Shown: positions 1-8,907 of the stretch, in pieces
Numbering within the stretch: position 1 is the first letter of the stretch
How the letters are laid out: the number at the start of each line of letters is the position of its first letter
NCBI GenBank assembly: GCA_018335925.1
Contig: JAGXRF010000019.1
Span: forward strand, 51,614 to 115,613
Direction of reading: 5' to 3'
DNA from: Flavobacteriales bacterium
GTDB taxonomy: Bacteria; Bacteroidota; Bacteroidia; Flavobacteriales; Flavobacteriaceae
Length of the DNA: 64,000 nucleotides
Notes under the pieces: generated by a model
What the model was told of the DNA's origin: nothing
What the model saw: only the letters and a program-made list of their open reading frames with translations
Databases searched by the model: none
Made by a program: the position numbers and the translations under genes

Positions 1-150
1 AGTAATCACTTTGGTTCGTTCTAATTTTTTTACACGTTCAAATACCGCAGTAGCAGAAAGTCCGGTTTTTAGAGCAATTTCTTTGGTAGTAAGCTTGGCA
101 TCGGTTTGCAATAGCTTTAGAATTTTCTTATCGGTAGCGTCTAATTTCAT
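1..150 (-). CDS. Lrp/AsnC family regulator, N-terminal part (cut by window edge)
   Basis: The first 50 codons are present; the gene runs off the left edge. The start ATG is at 150-148. The N-terminus reads MKLDATDKKILKLLQTDAK, then a helix-turn-helix (TTKEIALKTGLSATAVFERV), then KKLERTKVIT. This is the DNA-binding domain of Lrp/AsnC regulators, which normally carry a C-terminal ligand-binding RAM domain (outside the window). It is divergent from the PLP lyase at 270, with about 120 bp between the starts. Lrp/AsnC genes often control such a neighbour in response to an amino acid, so local control of that gene is a reasonable inference. Confidence 0.9.
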   Translation of the reverse strand, partial: MKLDATDKKILKLLQTDAKLTTKEIALKTGLSATAVFERVKKLERTKVIT

Positions 151-269
151 CTTAAATTAAGTTTATTTATCTAAATATCTTCAAATATATTGTTTTATTT
201 TCTACAAAATAAATTATTTATTGACTTTTTACCTACTAATGCAGAATTTTGATGAATAAATTATTTTAC

Positions 270-1472
270 ATGAAAACTTTCAAACCAGCAGATCATATCC
301 AAGACTTACAATACTTTGGTGAATTTGGAGGAGTAAATCCATCTATTTCCGATTCCTCTACCTATACGTTTTTAAGTGCCAAAACTATGTTTGACACTTT
401 TGAAGGCAATACCGATGGCTGTTATTTGTATTCACGACATTCTTCTCCAAGCAATTTGTATTTAGGGCAAGCATTGGCTGCTATGGAAGGAACCGAAGCT
501 GCACATGTAACTGCATCGGGAATGGGAGCCATTACTGCGGTTTTATTGCAATTGTGCCATGCTGGAGAGCATATCGTTTCGAGTAGAACCATTTATGGAG
601 GAACTTATGCTTTTATGAAAAACTTCTTGCCAAATTTAAATATCCAAACTAGCTTTGTAGATATCACCAAACTGGAAACCGTTGAAAACGCTATCCAACC
701 CAATACCAAAGTACTGTATTGCGAATCTATCAGCAATCCTTTATTGGAAGTAGCAGATTTAGAAGGTTTGGCTAAAATAGCCCACAAATATCAAATTACT
801 TTGGTGGTTGACAATACCTTTTCTCCACTCATTTTAGCACCAGCCAAATTGGGAGCTCAAGTAGTGATTCATAGTTTAACCAAGTTTATCAACGGAAGTT
901 CCGATACCGTAGCTGGTGTAATTTGTGGCACCCAAGCTTTTATTGACGATTTAAAGAATGTGAACCACGGAGCAGCCATGCTGTTAGGCTCTACTATGGA
1001 TAGTTTGCGTTCCTCGAGTGTATTGAAAAACTTAAGAACTCTGCATATCCGCATGAAGCAACACAGCCATAATGCCCAATATTTGGCTGAAAAATTTGAA
1101 GCAGATGGATTAAGAGTGGTGTACCCTGGATTGAAAAGTCACCCTGGCTACCAAAGTTTGCACCAGCAAAAACATCCGGATTATGGTTTTGGAGGCATGC
1201 TTACATTAGATGTAGGAAATTTAGAAAAAGCCAACACTTTAATGGAAATGATGCAACAAGAAAACTTGGGCTACTTGGCAGTAAGTTTGGGCTTTTACAA
1301 AACTCTGTTTTCTGCACCTGGAACATCTACTTCTTCTGAAATTCCGTTAGAGGAACAAAAAGAAATGGGCTTAACCGATGGATTGATTCGCTTTAGTATT
1401 GGCTTAGATGACGATATCGAACGTACGTACCAAAAAATGAAAGCATGTATGGTTCATGTAGGAATTTTGTAG
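270..1472 (+). CDS. PLP-dependent Cys/Met metabolism enzyme (methionine gamma-lyase-like)
   Basis: About 400 residues, usual length for the Cys/Met metabolism PLP family (cystathionine gamma-synthase, gamma-lyase, methionine gamma-lyase). Visible features: the YSRHSSPSN motif near residue 54, the aspartate of VVDNTF near 181 that contacts the pyridine nitrogen, and the PLP-binding lysine in IHSLTKF near 205. I chose ATG 270 (MKTFKPADHI); an upstream TTG at 249 and ATG at 252 would add residues that overlap a possible -7 element (GAATTTTG at 244-251). The substrate cannot be fixed by eye: methionine gamma-lyase and homocysteine-related activities are both possible. The divergent Lrp/AsnC gene fits amino-acid-dependent control. 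It is distinct from the second family member at 11590-12753. Confidence 0.85.
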   Translation: MKTFKPADHIQDLQYFGEFGGVNPSISDSSTYTFLSAKTMFDTFEGNTDGCYLYSRHSSPSNLYLGQALAAMEGTEAAHVTASGMGAITAVLLQLCHAGEHIVSSRTIYGGTYAFMKNFLPNLNIQTSFVDITKLETVENAIQPNTKVLYCESISNPLLEVADLEGLAKIAHKYQITLVVDNTFSPLILAPAKLGAQVVIHSLTKFINGSSDTVAGVICGTQAFIDDLKNVNHGAAMLLGSTMDSLRSSSVLKNLRTLHIRMKQHSHNAQYLAEKFEADGLRVVYPGLKSHPGYQSLHQQKHPDYGFGGMLTLDVGNLEKANTLMEMMQQENLGYLAVSLGFYKTLFSAPGTSTSSEIPLEEQKEMGLTDGLIRFSIGLDDDIERTYQKMKACMVHVGIL

Positions 1473-1523
1473 AAAATAATTGTATGGTTATGTAATTTTA
1501 CCTTTCAATTTTTTTTTAAAAGT

Positions 1524-1558
1524 AAAGCCCTATCATTTAACTAGATAGGGCTTTAATA
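1524..1558. terminator. Hairpin terminator between convergent genes
   Basis: An 11-bp perfect stem AAAGCCCTATC (1524-1534) pairs with GATAGGGCTTT (1544-1554) around a 9-nt loop. It lies between the PLP lyase (+) and the DUF2892 gene (-), with A/T-rich flanks, so it can serve both directions. Confidence 0.75.
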
Positions 1559-1561
1559 TTT

Positions 1562-1750
1562 TTAGTCTTTAATCTTAAATACTTTCCTTAAGATATCTTC
1601 CATCAAGCACCATTTGGTAAAGGAAGATTGCAATAAATTAATACCAACAAAGCCAGTAAACCATAACCAATTTTGGTTAACGTATACAGCTAAAACAACG
1701 CTTAACAAGATAAAGAAACCAGCAATTGCTCTGATAATTCGATTGATCAT
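1562..1750 (-). CDS. DUF2892 (YgaP-like) small inner-membrane protein
   Basis: 62 residues. It starts MINRIIRAIAGFFILLSV with two hydrophobic segments (roughly residues 6-24 and 28-42) and a short basic tail. The pattern matches DUF2892, the membrane part of YgaP-like proteins without the rhodanese domain. It is the last gene of the leftward efflux operon, 12 bp after the PII-like gene, which suggests co-transcription. The role in the operon is unknown. Confidence 0.75.
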   Translation of the reverse strand: MINRIIRAIAGFFILLSVVLAVYVNQNWLWFTGFVGINLLQSSFTKWCLMEDILRKVFKIKD

Positions 1751-1762
1751 AATTTTTTAATT

Positions 1763-2071
1763 TTAGTGGTTAAATTGTTCAATGGCCAAGATGTTGTAGT
1801 GAATTTTTGATTGCACTTCTTGCTCTTGGTTAAAATGTTCGATATTTTTTGCCAATTCAAATGCCTTGGCAGATTCTGCAAAAACATGGCAAAGGATAGA
1901 AGCTCTTTCATTGTGTTCACTTGCAAACCAATTGGAAGAAATGGCATCTAAAGTAGCGTCTCTGTAACCAATCACTTCCTGAAAAGTATAGGTTTCTATT
2001 TTGCTATTGCGAAGTATTTTTTTTAAATCTTCTAAATAGGCAGCAACTGCGGTAATTAAGATAACTTTCAT
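1763..2071 (-). CDS. Small PII-like (ferredoxin-fold) protein, unknown function
   Basis: About 102 residues from ATG 2071 (MKVILITAVAAYLEDLKKIL). A longer reading from 2131 would run through the intergenic hairpin at 2108-2123 and is unlikely. The start MKVILITAV, followed by helix, strands and a second helix, resembles small PII/DUF3240-type alpha-beta proteins sometimes found beside RND metal-efflux genes. No signal peptide or membrane segment is seen. It sits directly downstream of the RND pump gene, so a regulatory or sensing role for export is an inference only. Confidence 0.5.
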   Translation of the reverse strand: MKVILITAVAAYLEDLKKILRNSKIETYTFQEVIGYRDATLDAISSNWFASEHNERASILCHVFAESAKAFELAKNIEHFNQEQEVQSKIHYNILAIEQFNH

Positions 2072-2107
2072 GATACTTTTTTTTAAGTTTAATTTGGAAT
2101 CACCTCT

Positions 2108-2123
2108 CCCGACTTTTGTCGGG
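2108..2123. other. Short GC hairpin inside the efflux operon
   Basis: CCCGAC and GTCGGG form a 6-bp perfect stem with a TTTT loop, in the gap between the RND pump stop and the PII-like start. There is no U-run on the leftward transcript, so it is more likely an mRNA processing or stability element, or part of a dispersed repeat, than a full terminator. A similar TCCCGA-AAAA-TCGGGA hairpin occurs at 21815-21830. Confidence 0.45.
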
Positions 2124-2152
2124 ATTAGCAATTCACTAGTTGTAATTCTACT

Positions 2153-5100
2153 TTAAATATTTTCTTCTTCCTCTTCTGAAGAAGCTTTTTCTGAAATTTC
2201 TGATGGTTTTTCCCATTTTTTACGTTCGGTCATGTAGTAGATTAATGGCACTACAATTAGCGTTAATAGAGTGGAAACAATCGCACCTGCTACCAACGAA
2301 ATGGCCAAACCTTGGAAAATTGGATCAAACAAAATGATGGAAGCCCCAATAACTACCGCTCCTGTGGTCAATAAAATTGGCGTGGTTCGCACTGCACCAG
2401 CATCAATAATGGCTTGTTTGATATCTACCCCATCGTTTAATCGAATTTCAATAAAATCGATAAGTAGTACCGAATTTCGCACCATCACTCCTGCCAAAGC
2501 AATCATACCAATAAACGAAGTTGCTGTAAAGAAAGCTCCTAACATCCAATGTCCTAATACAATTCCAACCAACGAAAGCGGAATGGCCAACATCATTACA
2601 ATTGGTGTTTTGAAGTTTTGGAACCATCCAACAATCAACATATAAATAATGATAATGACCACCAAAAAGGCTGCTCCTAAATCCCGAAACACTTCTAAAG
2701 TAATTTGCCATTCTCCATCCCATTTCACGGTAAAATCCGATTCGTCTGCTGGCTGTTCCATATACAACTCCCCAACTTGATACCCGGCTGGCAATTGCAT
2801 TTGCTGCAATTTCTCGTTCATTCCTAAGATAGCATACACCGGACTTTCTAAATCTCCTGCCATATCCGCAGTTACATACACTACGCGTTTTTGGTCTTTT
2901 CGGAGGATGTTTTTTTGCAAGGTATCTTGTACCACTTGTACCAAATCACTAACCGGAACCATCATGCCTTGGGCACTTTTGATTTTTAAGTTTTGAATGT
3001 CTTGTAAAGAAGTTTTGTCAGAATCTTTTAACTTTAAAGTGATGCCAACTGGATAGTTAGATCTTTCATCCACAAAATTAGATACTGGCATTTCTCTCAA
3101 CAAATAGGTCAAATTACCCACTATTTGTTGTGGAGCTACCCCATGCAACATGGCTTTTTCACGATCTATTTCTAAACGATATTCTATTTGATTATCTTCT
3201 ACCATCCAATCGATATCTACAATATCCTGGGTGTTTTGTAAGATGTCTTTTACTTGGTTGGCTACTTTGATTTGCTCTTGGTAGTTTGGTCCGTAAATTT
3301 CTGCTACCAAAGTTGATAATACCGGAGGTCCAGGTGGAACTTCTATAATTTTCACATTAGCTCCATACTTCGCAGCAATTTTCTGAATTTCTGGTCTAAC
3401 TACCTTTGCAATGTCGTGACTTTGTAATTTTCTGTCAGCTTTATCTAACAAGTTTACTTGAATGTCAGCCATATTGCTTCCACCGCGTAAATCGTAATGA
3501 CGAACCAAACCATTGAAAGTAATTGGAGCTGAAGTACCTACATAGCTTTGGTAATTCACCACTTCCGGAACAGTTTTTAAATACTGAGCAATTTCTTTGG
3601 TAACGGTTGCGGTTCTTTCTAAAGTAGTTCCTTCTGGCATGTCAATCACCACTTGGAATTCATTTTTGTTGTCAAATGGCAACATTTTCACGGCAACCGA
3701 TTTGGTAAAAAACATCAATACCGAACCTAATAGCAATACCACAGTAATGCCCAACATTACCCAACGTTTTTTAGGACTATCTAAAAATGGACGCTCAAAT
3801 TTGTTGTAAATTTTATAAATCCAACTAGTTTCTAAACCTTGTTCTTCTTTGTGTTTTTGCTCGTCTTTTTCATGCAACAAATGGTATCCTAAATATGGGG
3901 TTACGGTTAAGGCAACGAATAACGATAATAACATGGCAATAGAAGCTCCAATTGGCATCGGACTCATGTATGGCCCCATCATTCCTGATACAAATGCCAT
4001 TGGTAAAATTGCAGCAATTACCGTAAAGGTTGCCAAAATAGTCGGATTTCCAACTTCGTTGATGGCAAAAATGGCTGCTTGTTTAAATGGCAGTTTCTTC
4101 ATCTTAAAATGTCGGTGCATGTTTTCGGCTATGATGATGCTATCATCTACCACAATACCAACCACAAAAACCAAGGCAAATAAGGTAATTCTGTTTAACG
4201 TATAACCTAATAAATAGTAGCTAAACAAGGTCAAGGCAAAAGTTAATGGTACCGAAAAGAATACTACCAATCCACCTCTCCATCCCATGGCCAACATCAC
4301 CAATACGGTAACTGCAATAATGGCAACCCCTAGGTGGAGTAACAACTCCCCTACTTTGTGAGAAGCAGTTTCTCCGTAATTACGTGTCACTTCTACTTTC
4401 ACGTCCTCCGGAATTAAATTGCTTTTTAGCAATTCTACTTTCGTGATGATTTTTTCTGCAATTTTCATGGCATCTGCCCCTTTTACTTTGGCAATAGAAA
4501 TGGTAACTGCAGGATATTCGGAACTGTTGGAATCATTCGCATTTTGGTAAGCACCATAACCAAATGATACATAATTGGCTGGTGTAGAAGCCCCATCTTC
4601 AATGGTAGCAATTTGTTTTAAATACACTGGCATGTTTTGATTTACCCCTACTACCAAATTTTCTACATCCTCGGTGCTGGATAAAAACTTTCCTGTAGTT
4701 AACAAATACTCTTGGTCGTTTTGCACAAAAGCACCTGATTGAGCACTGCCATTATTGGCTTGCACCATTTGCATCACAGCCAATGCATCGATTTTATTTT
4801 CTGCTAACTTATCTGGGTCTAAGGTGACTTTAATTTGACGTGATCTTCCGCCAATTTCTTTGGTAATGGCAACGTCTTTTACTTTTTCAATTTCGTTGGT
4901 TACTTCCTCGGCAATTTGTCGCAATTGAAAATCATCGTAGGTTTCACTCCACAACGTGATACCCATCATCGGAACATCGTCAATGGAACGGGTTTTTACC
5001 ATGGGTGGATATACCCCTTGCGGGAACATGTGTTGGTGTTTCATCAACTCATCGTATAGTTTAACATACGAACGCTCGATGTCTTCTCCCACATAAAACT

Positions 5101-5395
5101 GCACAATAATCATGGCTTGGCCATTCATTGCCATGCTATGTAAGTGCTCTACACCTTTGATGTTTGCCAACACTTTTTCCAAAGGTTTGATCACTCTGCT
5201 TTCTACTTCACTCGGATTTGCACCCGGGTAACCAATCAGCACATCTGCCATTGGTACATTAATTTGTGGTTCTTCTTCTCTTGGAATTAAAAAAGAACTA
5301 TACACGCCTATCATCATCAAAGCTACCATTAGTAAAATGGTTAACTTGGAATGGATGAAGAAATTGGCTATTTTTCCTGAAATACCTTCTTGCAT
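2153..5395 (-). CDS. RND efflux transporter permease (AcrB/CusA superfamily)
   Basis: About 1080 residues from ATG 5395 (MQEGISGKIANFFIHSKLT). The upstream in-frame codons come from the AT-rich repeat and are not part of the protein. It has the RND layout: one TM helix, a large periplasmic loop, six TM helices, a second loop, five TM helices. The proton-relay motif VVGIVVDDSIIIAENMH lies near residues 410-425, with the DD pair at about 417-418. Pumps of this family sit in the inner membrane and export drugs or metals by proton antiport. The DD pair and lack of CusA-type motion motifs lean towards drug or lipophile export, but the substrate is not certain. It is preceded by its adaptor and channel genes in one operon. 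Confidence 0.9.
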   Translation of the reverse strand: MQEGISGKIANFFIHSKLTILLMVALMMIGVYSSFLIPREEEPQINVPMADVLIGYPGANPSEVESRVIKPLEKVLANIKGVEHLHSMAMNGQAMIIVQFYVGEDIERSYVKLYDELMKHQHMFPQGVYPPMVKTRSIDDVPMMGITLWSETYDDFQLRQIAEEVTNEIEKVKDVAITKEIGGRSRQIKVTLDPDKLAENKIDALAVMQMVQANNGSAQSGAFVQNDQEYLLTTGKFLSSTEDVENLVVGVNQNMPVYLKQIATIEDGASTPANYVSFGYGAYQNANDSNSSEYPAVTISIAKVKGADAMKIAEKIITKVELLKSNLIPEDVKVEVTRNYGETASHKVGELLLHLGVAIIAVTVLVMLAMGWRGGLVVFFSVPLTFALTLFSYYLLGYTLNRITLFALVFVVGIVVDDSIIIAENMHRHFKMKKLPFKQAAIFAINEVGNPTILATFTVIAAILPMAFVSGMMGPYMSPMPIGASIAMLLSLFVALTVTPYLGYHLLHEKDEQKHKEEQGLETSWIYKIYNKFERPFLDSPKKRWVMLGITVVLLLGSVLMFFTKSVAVKMLPFDNKNEFQVVIDMPEGTTLERTATVTKEIAQYLKTVPEVVNYQSYVGTSAPITFNGLVRHYDLRGGSNMADIQVNLLDKADRKLQSHDIAKVVRPEIQKIAAKYGANVKIIEVPPGPPVLSTLVAEIYGPNYQEQIKVANQVKDILQNTQDIVDIDWMVEDNQIEYRLEIDREKAMLHGVAPQQIVGNLTYLLREMPVSNFVDERSNYPVGITLKLKDSDKTSLQDIQNLKIKSAQGMMVPVSDLVQVVQDTLQKNILRKDQKRVVYVTADMAGDLESPVYAILGMNEKLQQMQLPAGYQVGELYMEQPADESDFTVKWDGEWQITLEVFRDLGAAFLVVIIIIYMLIVGWFQNFKTPIVMMLAIPLSLVGIVLGHWMLGAFFTATSFIGMIALAGVMVRNSVLLIDFIEIRLNDGVDIKQAIIDAGAVRTTPILLTTGAVVIGASIILFDPIFQGLAISLVAGAIVSTLLTLIVVPLIYYMTERKKWEKPSEISEKASSEEEEENI

Positions 5396-5397
5396 TT

Positions 5398-5516
5398 TAA
5401 TAATTTGAAAATTTGTTAATTTGAAAATTTGAAGTTCTGCTTTATCCTCAACCAATTATAATATTAGCTGATTGACACATTCGCTTATTCGCTAATTCGC
5501 TAATTCGCTAATTGAA
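5398..5516. repeat. AT-rich direct repeats between pump and adaptor genes
   Basis: Two short-period blocks: repeats of the type AATTTGAAAATTTG at 5400-5433 and CTAATTCG-type 9-bp repeats at 5481-5514. The second block covers the adaptor's last codons and stop (…QLAN, stop at 5500-5502). The same words (TTTTCAAATT, GCTAATT) recur in the large repeat patch at 26.9-27.4 kb, so this looks like one dispersed simple-repeat family. Confidence 0.7.
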
Positions 5517-6585
5517 TTTTAGCTCCGTGAAACAATTTGCCTTTGGCTTCTACAATATAAGCTTCGTTGGCATTTATCCCAGATAAGATTTCCACTTGGT
5601 CACCATAGGTTTTACCTAATCTTACCCAACGTAAAATCGCTGTGTTTTGGGTGCTTACGGTATAAATACCGTTTAATTGTCCTTGCTCTACAATTGCTAC
5701 TTTTGGGACTAATAATGCGCTACTGTTGTTTGTTTTTTGAGTATTATTGGCAATCGGAAACTGCACATTGGCAAACATACCCGATAAAATCTTTTTGCTT
5801 GGTTTGGTCAAGTTTACTTTTACCAAATACTGACCTCCCGTGTTTTTGGCAGACAAGCTGACTTCCGAAACTTTACCTTCTACGGTTTCTTCGATAGATT
5901 TGATGGTTACTTTTACAGGCATCCCTTGTTTGATTTCCGAAATATTGCTTTCCGAAACCATGGCAGTTACTTGTAAATTACCGGCTCCTTCTATACTAAC
6001 CAAAGGCATCCCTGGGTTTGCCATGTCGCCTTCTTTTACAAAAACATTGGTTACCACACCACTGTATGGAGCAGCAATATTGCTGTAAGAAAACTGAGCC
6101 AATACTTCATTTCTCATTTGTTTGGCTCCTTCTAGGCCTGCTTTAGCCATCTCAAAACGAGCTGTCATGTCGTCTAACTCTTTTTGTGAAGCACTTTGCT
6201 GTGCAAACAATTGCTGAAAACGTTCGTAGTCTTTTTTGGCATTGTTGTATCCTGCAGTTGCTTGTAAAATGGCTGCATCTACTTGTGCTTTTTTGGCTTC
6301 CAAGTCGGTGCTTTTGATGCTTACCAACAATTGTCCGGCTGCTACACGTTGTCCTACTTTCACTGGAATTTTGGTTACATAACCCATCATTCTGGTGCTA
6401 ACATTGGCACTATTTTCCGCTTCAATTTTACCGCTAGCAGCAACATACGGACTAGCTTCTGCATTTCCTTGGTTGTTAACCACCACTAAAATAGGGTTGT
6501 TGGTTTTAATTTCTTTTTTTTCGTCACCTCCACAAGAAAACAAAATAGTAGAGGCAATTACTGTAGTTAAAATTTTATAATTCAT
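5500..6585 (-). CDS. RND periplasmic adaptor (membrane fusion protein), lipoprotein
   Basis: 361 residues, usual for the family. The N-terminus MNYKILTTVIASTILFSCGG has a lipobox with the acylated Cys at residue 18. Next come a lipoyl-like half (VAASGKIEAENSANVSTRM), a helical hairpin around residues 90-160 rich in Q/A/K, the second lipoyl half (IAAPYSGVVTNVFVKEGDMA) and the beta-barrel and membrane-proximal domains. It joins the pump to the TolC-like channel across the periplasm. The stop is 104 bp upstream of the pump start; the gap is filled with AT-rich repeats. The last codons lie within that repeat. Confidence 0.9.
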   Translation of the reverse strand: MNYKILTTVIASTILFSCGGDEKKEIKTNNPILVVVNNQGNAEASPYVAASGKIEAENSANVSTRMMGYVTKIPVKVGQRVAAGQLLVSIKSTDLEAKKAQVDAAILQATAGYNNAKKDYERFQQLFAQQSASQKELDDMTARFEMAKAGLEGAKQMRNEVLAQFSYSNIAAPYSGVVTNVFVKEGDMANPGMPLVSIEGAGNLQVTAMVSESNISEIKQGMPVKVTIKSIEETVEGKVSEVSLSAKNTGGQYLVKVNLTKPSKKILSGMFANVQFPIANNTQKTNNSSALLVPKVAIVEQGQLNGIYTVSTQNTAILRWVRLGKTYGDQVEILSGINANEAYIVEAKGKLFHGAKIQLAN

Positions 6586-6599
6586 TATGTTATATAGTT

Positions 6600-7898
6600 T
6601 TAGTTAGATAAAAAGTTCAAATAGTTTTTAGTGATGTTGTACTGTAATACTGCTTGGATGTGCTCCAATTCTTTTTGAGCTACCATGGTTTCACTTACCA
6701 ACAAATCGGAAGTTTTTTCCAATCCTTGTTCCATGCGATTGGTTCTAATTCGCAATGCCTCCTTAGATTGCTCTAATGCCAATTTGGTTAGGTGGATAGA
6801 ATTTTCGGCATCTTGTAAGTCTCTTTGGGTTTTGGCAAACTCCAAATTACTTTGCTTGATGTACATTTCTTGTTCGGTTCTTTGCTTTTCTAAAGCCACT
6901 TTGCTTTTTTGAATTTGAGCCAAACTTTTGTTGCCATCAAATAAATTCCACGACAATTGAGCTCCTAAAGTGTAACCTTTGGCTCCAAACCCGAAGATTT
7001 TGGTATCGTATAGTTCATACGAGCCAAATGCATTCAAACGTGGTAATAAATTCATTTTGCTACTTTGGTGCATATTTTCGTATGCTTTGGTGGCTTGCTC
7101 CATGGCTTGAAAATCTTTTCTATCTAAAGAAATGGAAGATGTTTTGCTTTCTAAAGCCAACATTTGCAAACCTTCTTGTGGTTTTAATACCCCTTTATTT
7201 TCTTCATTCAATAAAAAATGAATAAAGTCCGATAAATTTTTGGTTTGACTTTTAGCTAAATTCAACTGATTTTCCACTTCGTTCATACGAACTTGCATGG
7301 CCAATAAGTCGGTTTTTTGTAGCATGCCTTGTTTAAAATAATTTTCAATAAGTTTTAAATTGGCTTGGGTGGTTTTTTTGGCTTTTTCTACTACTTCCAC
7401 CGCTTTATAAGCCATTTGTAATTGCATATAGGCTTTTTCAACTTCCATTTGCAAGTATTGGGCTGTGCGTTCTTTTTGCAATGCAAAAGCATCCTGTTGA
7501 ATTTTTGCTGCCTTGCGTTGGTAAAAACCATCTACATTAATAATAGGTTGCAACACTTCAATACGAGTGGCATAATTTTGAATTTGGTTGGGGTTGTTCA
7601 ACAAAGCCGGATTAAAATCTGCTGCTGTTAAACGTTCTTGGTTTAGCTTCGAACCAAATGCCATCAAAGGATTGGTAGTGGTTATGGCTGTATGCGAAGC
7701 CGAAATAGAGGGCAAAAAGAGTGCTTTCGATTGGTTGTAGTCCGCATTTGCTAAGGCTACTTGTTGCTCGGCAATTTTTAATTGAAGGTTGGCGTTTACT
7801 TTTTCCAATAAAGCAGATTTGGAAACAGTTATTGTATCTTGGGCAAACACCATTCCGAAGCCAAATAAAATTGCTAAAGGATATACATAATGCTTCAT
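6600..7898 (-). CDS. TolC-family outer-membrane efflux channel
   Basis: About 432 residues from ATG 7898 (MKHYVYPLAILFGFGMVFAQ), which gives a clean signal peptide cleaved before QDTITV. Longer readings from 7961 would cover the promoter. Two repeated helical outer-membrane-efflux domains are seen, with long A/Q/K/E coiled-coil helices (for example QMAYKAVEVVEKAKKTTQANL). It is the first gene of the efflux operon, 14 bp before the adaptor. It forms the outer-membrane exit duct for the RND pump. Confidence 0.9.
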   Translation of the reverse strand: MKHYVYPLAILFGFGMVFAQDTITVSKSALLEKVNANLQLKIAEQQVALANADYNQSKALFLPSISASHTAITTTNPLMAFGSKLNQERLTAADFNPALLNNPNQIQNYATRIEVLQPIINVDGFYQRKAAKIQQDAFALQKERTAQYLQMEVEKAYMQLQMAYKAVEVVEKAKKTTQANLKLIENYFKQGMLQKTDLLAMQVRMNEVENQLNLAKSQTKNLSDFIHFLLNEENKGVLKPQEGLQMLALESKTSSISLDRKDFQAMEQATKAYENMHQSSKMNLLPRLNAFGSYELYDTKIFGFGAKGYTLGAQLSWNLFDGNKSLAQIQKSKVALEKQRTEQEMYIKQSNLEFAKTQRDLQDAENSIHLTKLALEQSKEALRIRTNRMEQGLEKTSDLLVSETMVAQKELEHIQAVLQYNITKNYLNFLSN

Positions 7899-7924
7899 AG
7901 AATTTATTTTATAATTTGATGAAG

Positions 7925-7968
7925 CAAAAGTAGGTTGCGTTTTCTTGCCAGTCAGTAACATTTGTTAC
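7925..7968 (-). promoter_or_regulatory. Promoter and palindromic operator of the RND operon
   Basis: On the leftward strand there is a -7 element TACTTTTG (7932-7925). A perfect inverted repeat GTAACA-TT-TGTTAC (7955-7968) covers the region where the -33 contacts should fall; no clear TTG is present. The layout suggests a promoter blocked or activated by a regulator binding the palindrome. The core fits GTAACNNNNGTTAC, a form described for HcpR-type Crp/Fnr regulators. Confidence 0.55.
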
Positions 7969-8012
7969 CGGGAAAATTGGGCTTTAATTTTTTGTTAATT
8001 TTCTTTTTTTCA

Positions 8013-8043
8013 TTGACCTCCTATTAGTCAACCTCTATTTTTG
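8013..8043 (+). promoter_or_regulatory. Bacteroidetes-type promoter for the gene at 8062
   Basis: TTG at 8013-8015, 20-nt spacer, TATTTTTG at 8036-8043. This matches the TTG-N19-TAnnTTTG form closely. Its end is 19 bp before ATG 8062, and it therefore excludes the alternative TTG start at 8041. Confidence 0.7.
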
Positions 8044-8061
8044 CGGTTTAAGTTGTTAGCC

Positions 8062-8907
8062 ATGAAAAATTTATATTGTATTCTTTTTGCATTTAGTACC
8101 TCTTTAATGATAGCTCAAACCGACGAGCAGGAAAGAAAGGCTATATTAGATAGTTTGTATATAGAAGAAGTTGAAAACAAAACCGAGAAATTAAAACTAT
8201 TGCATGCAGAACCTTTGTATATCGATTTAATTCGTGATTTAGGTGCCCGAAAAGGAGAAAAAGAATGGAACGTTGGTTTTGGTATTAAAGACAAAAACAA
8301 ATACGACGAATACGAAGCTTTGGTAGAATACGAATGGGCTCCTGTAGACAGATTGGGATTGGAAATTGAACTTCCATTTGCTTTTTACTACAAAAATGAA
8401 GATGTGCAAGCTCCTTCTAGCAGACTAGAAAGTTTAAAATTAGCAGCCCAATATACTTTTTTAGTGCATGAAAAATCCAAAACCTCGTTAGCTATTGGAT
8501 ACTTGCACGAGTTTGAAATAACCCCTTTTAGAAATTACAAAACTTCTCGTTTTTTTACAGGGAATGTGTACAATCCATTTTTTGTAGCAGCCAAAAGATG
8601 GGGAAATAATTTCCATACCTTAATTTATACTGGCCCTCAGTTTATCCAAGAAAGAAGTCATGGATGGGAAACCGTTTGGCAAGTGAATACCAATTTTCAT
8701 TATATGATTCCAGGTACCCGCAATTTCATAGGTTTGGAAATTAACAAAGAAATATACCATAACGATTTTGACATGGTATTAAGACCACAAATGCGATTGG
8801 CTATTTCCGAAAAAACTTTGGTGGGAATTGTAACCGGAATTCCGGTACAAAGAGAAAACAATCGATTTTCTACTTTTATAAGATTGATATACGAACCTGG
8901 ACATTAA
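8062..8907 (+). CDS. Exported protein of unknown function, probable outer-membrane beta-barrel
   Basis: 281 residues from ATG 8062; the signal peptide MKNLYCILFAFSTSLMIAQ is cleaved before TDEQ. The mature part has a charged helical start (residues 20-55), the segment LYIDLIRDLGARKGEKEWNVG, then many alternating short strands (WNVGFGIKDK, LVEYEWAPVDRLGLEIELPF, TFIRLIYEP at the end) ending in an aromatic-rich strand, as in small beta-barrels. I do not recognise a named family. It is divergent from the efflux operon and convergent with the CvfB-like gene, overlapping its end by 4 bp. Confidence 0.6.
   Translation: MKNLYCILFAFSTSLMIAQTDEQERKAILDSLYIEEVENKTEKLKLLHAEPLYIDLIRDLGARKGEKEWNVGFGIKDKNKYDEYEALVEYEWAPVDRLGLEIELPFAFYYKNEDVQAPSSRLESLKLAAQYTFLVHEKSKTSLAIGYLHEFEITPFRNYKTSRFFTGNVYNPFFVAAKRWGNNFHTLIYTGPQFIQERSHGWETVWQVNTNFHYMIPGTRNFIGLEINKEIYHNDFDMVLRPQMRLAISEKTLVGIVTGIPVQRENNRFSTFIRLIYEPGH

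Noticed and set aside
5396..5455. N-terminal extension of the RND pump
   Set aside because: These 20 codons are a translation of the AT-rich repeat (LQIFKLTNFQIIK) and precede the conserved start MQEGISGKI.
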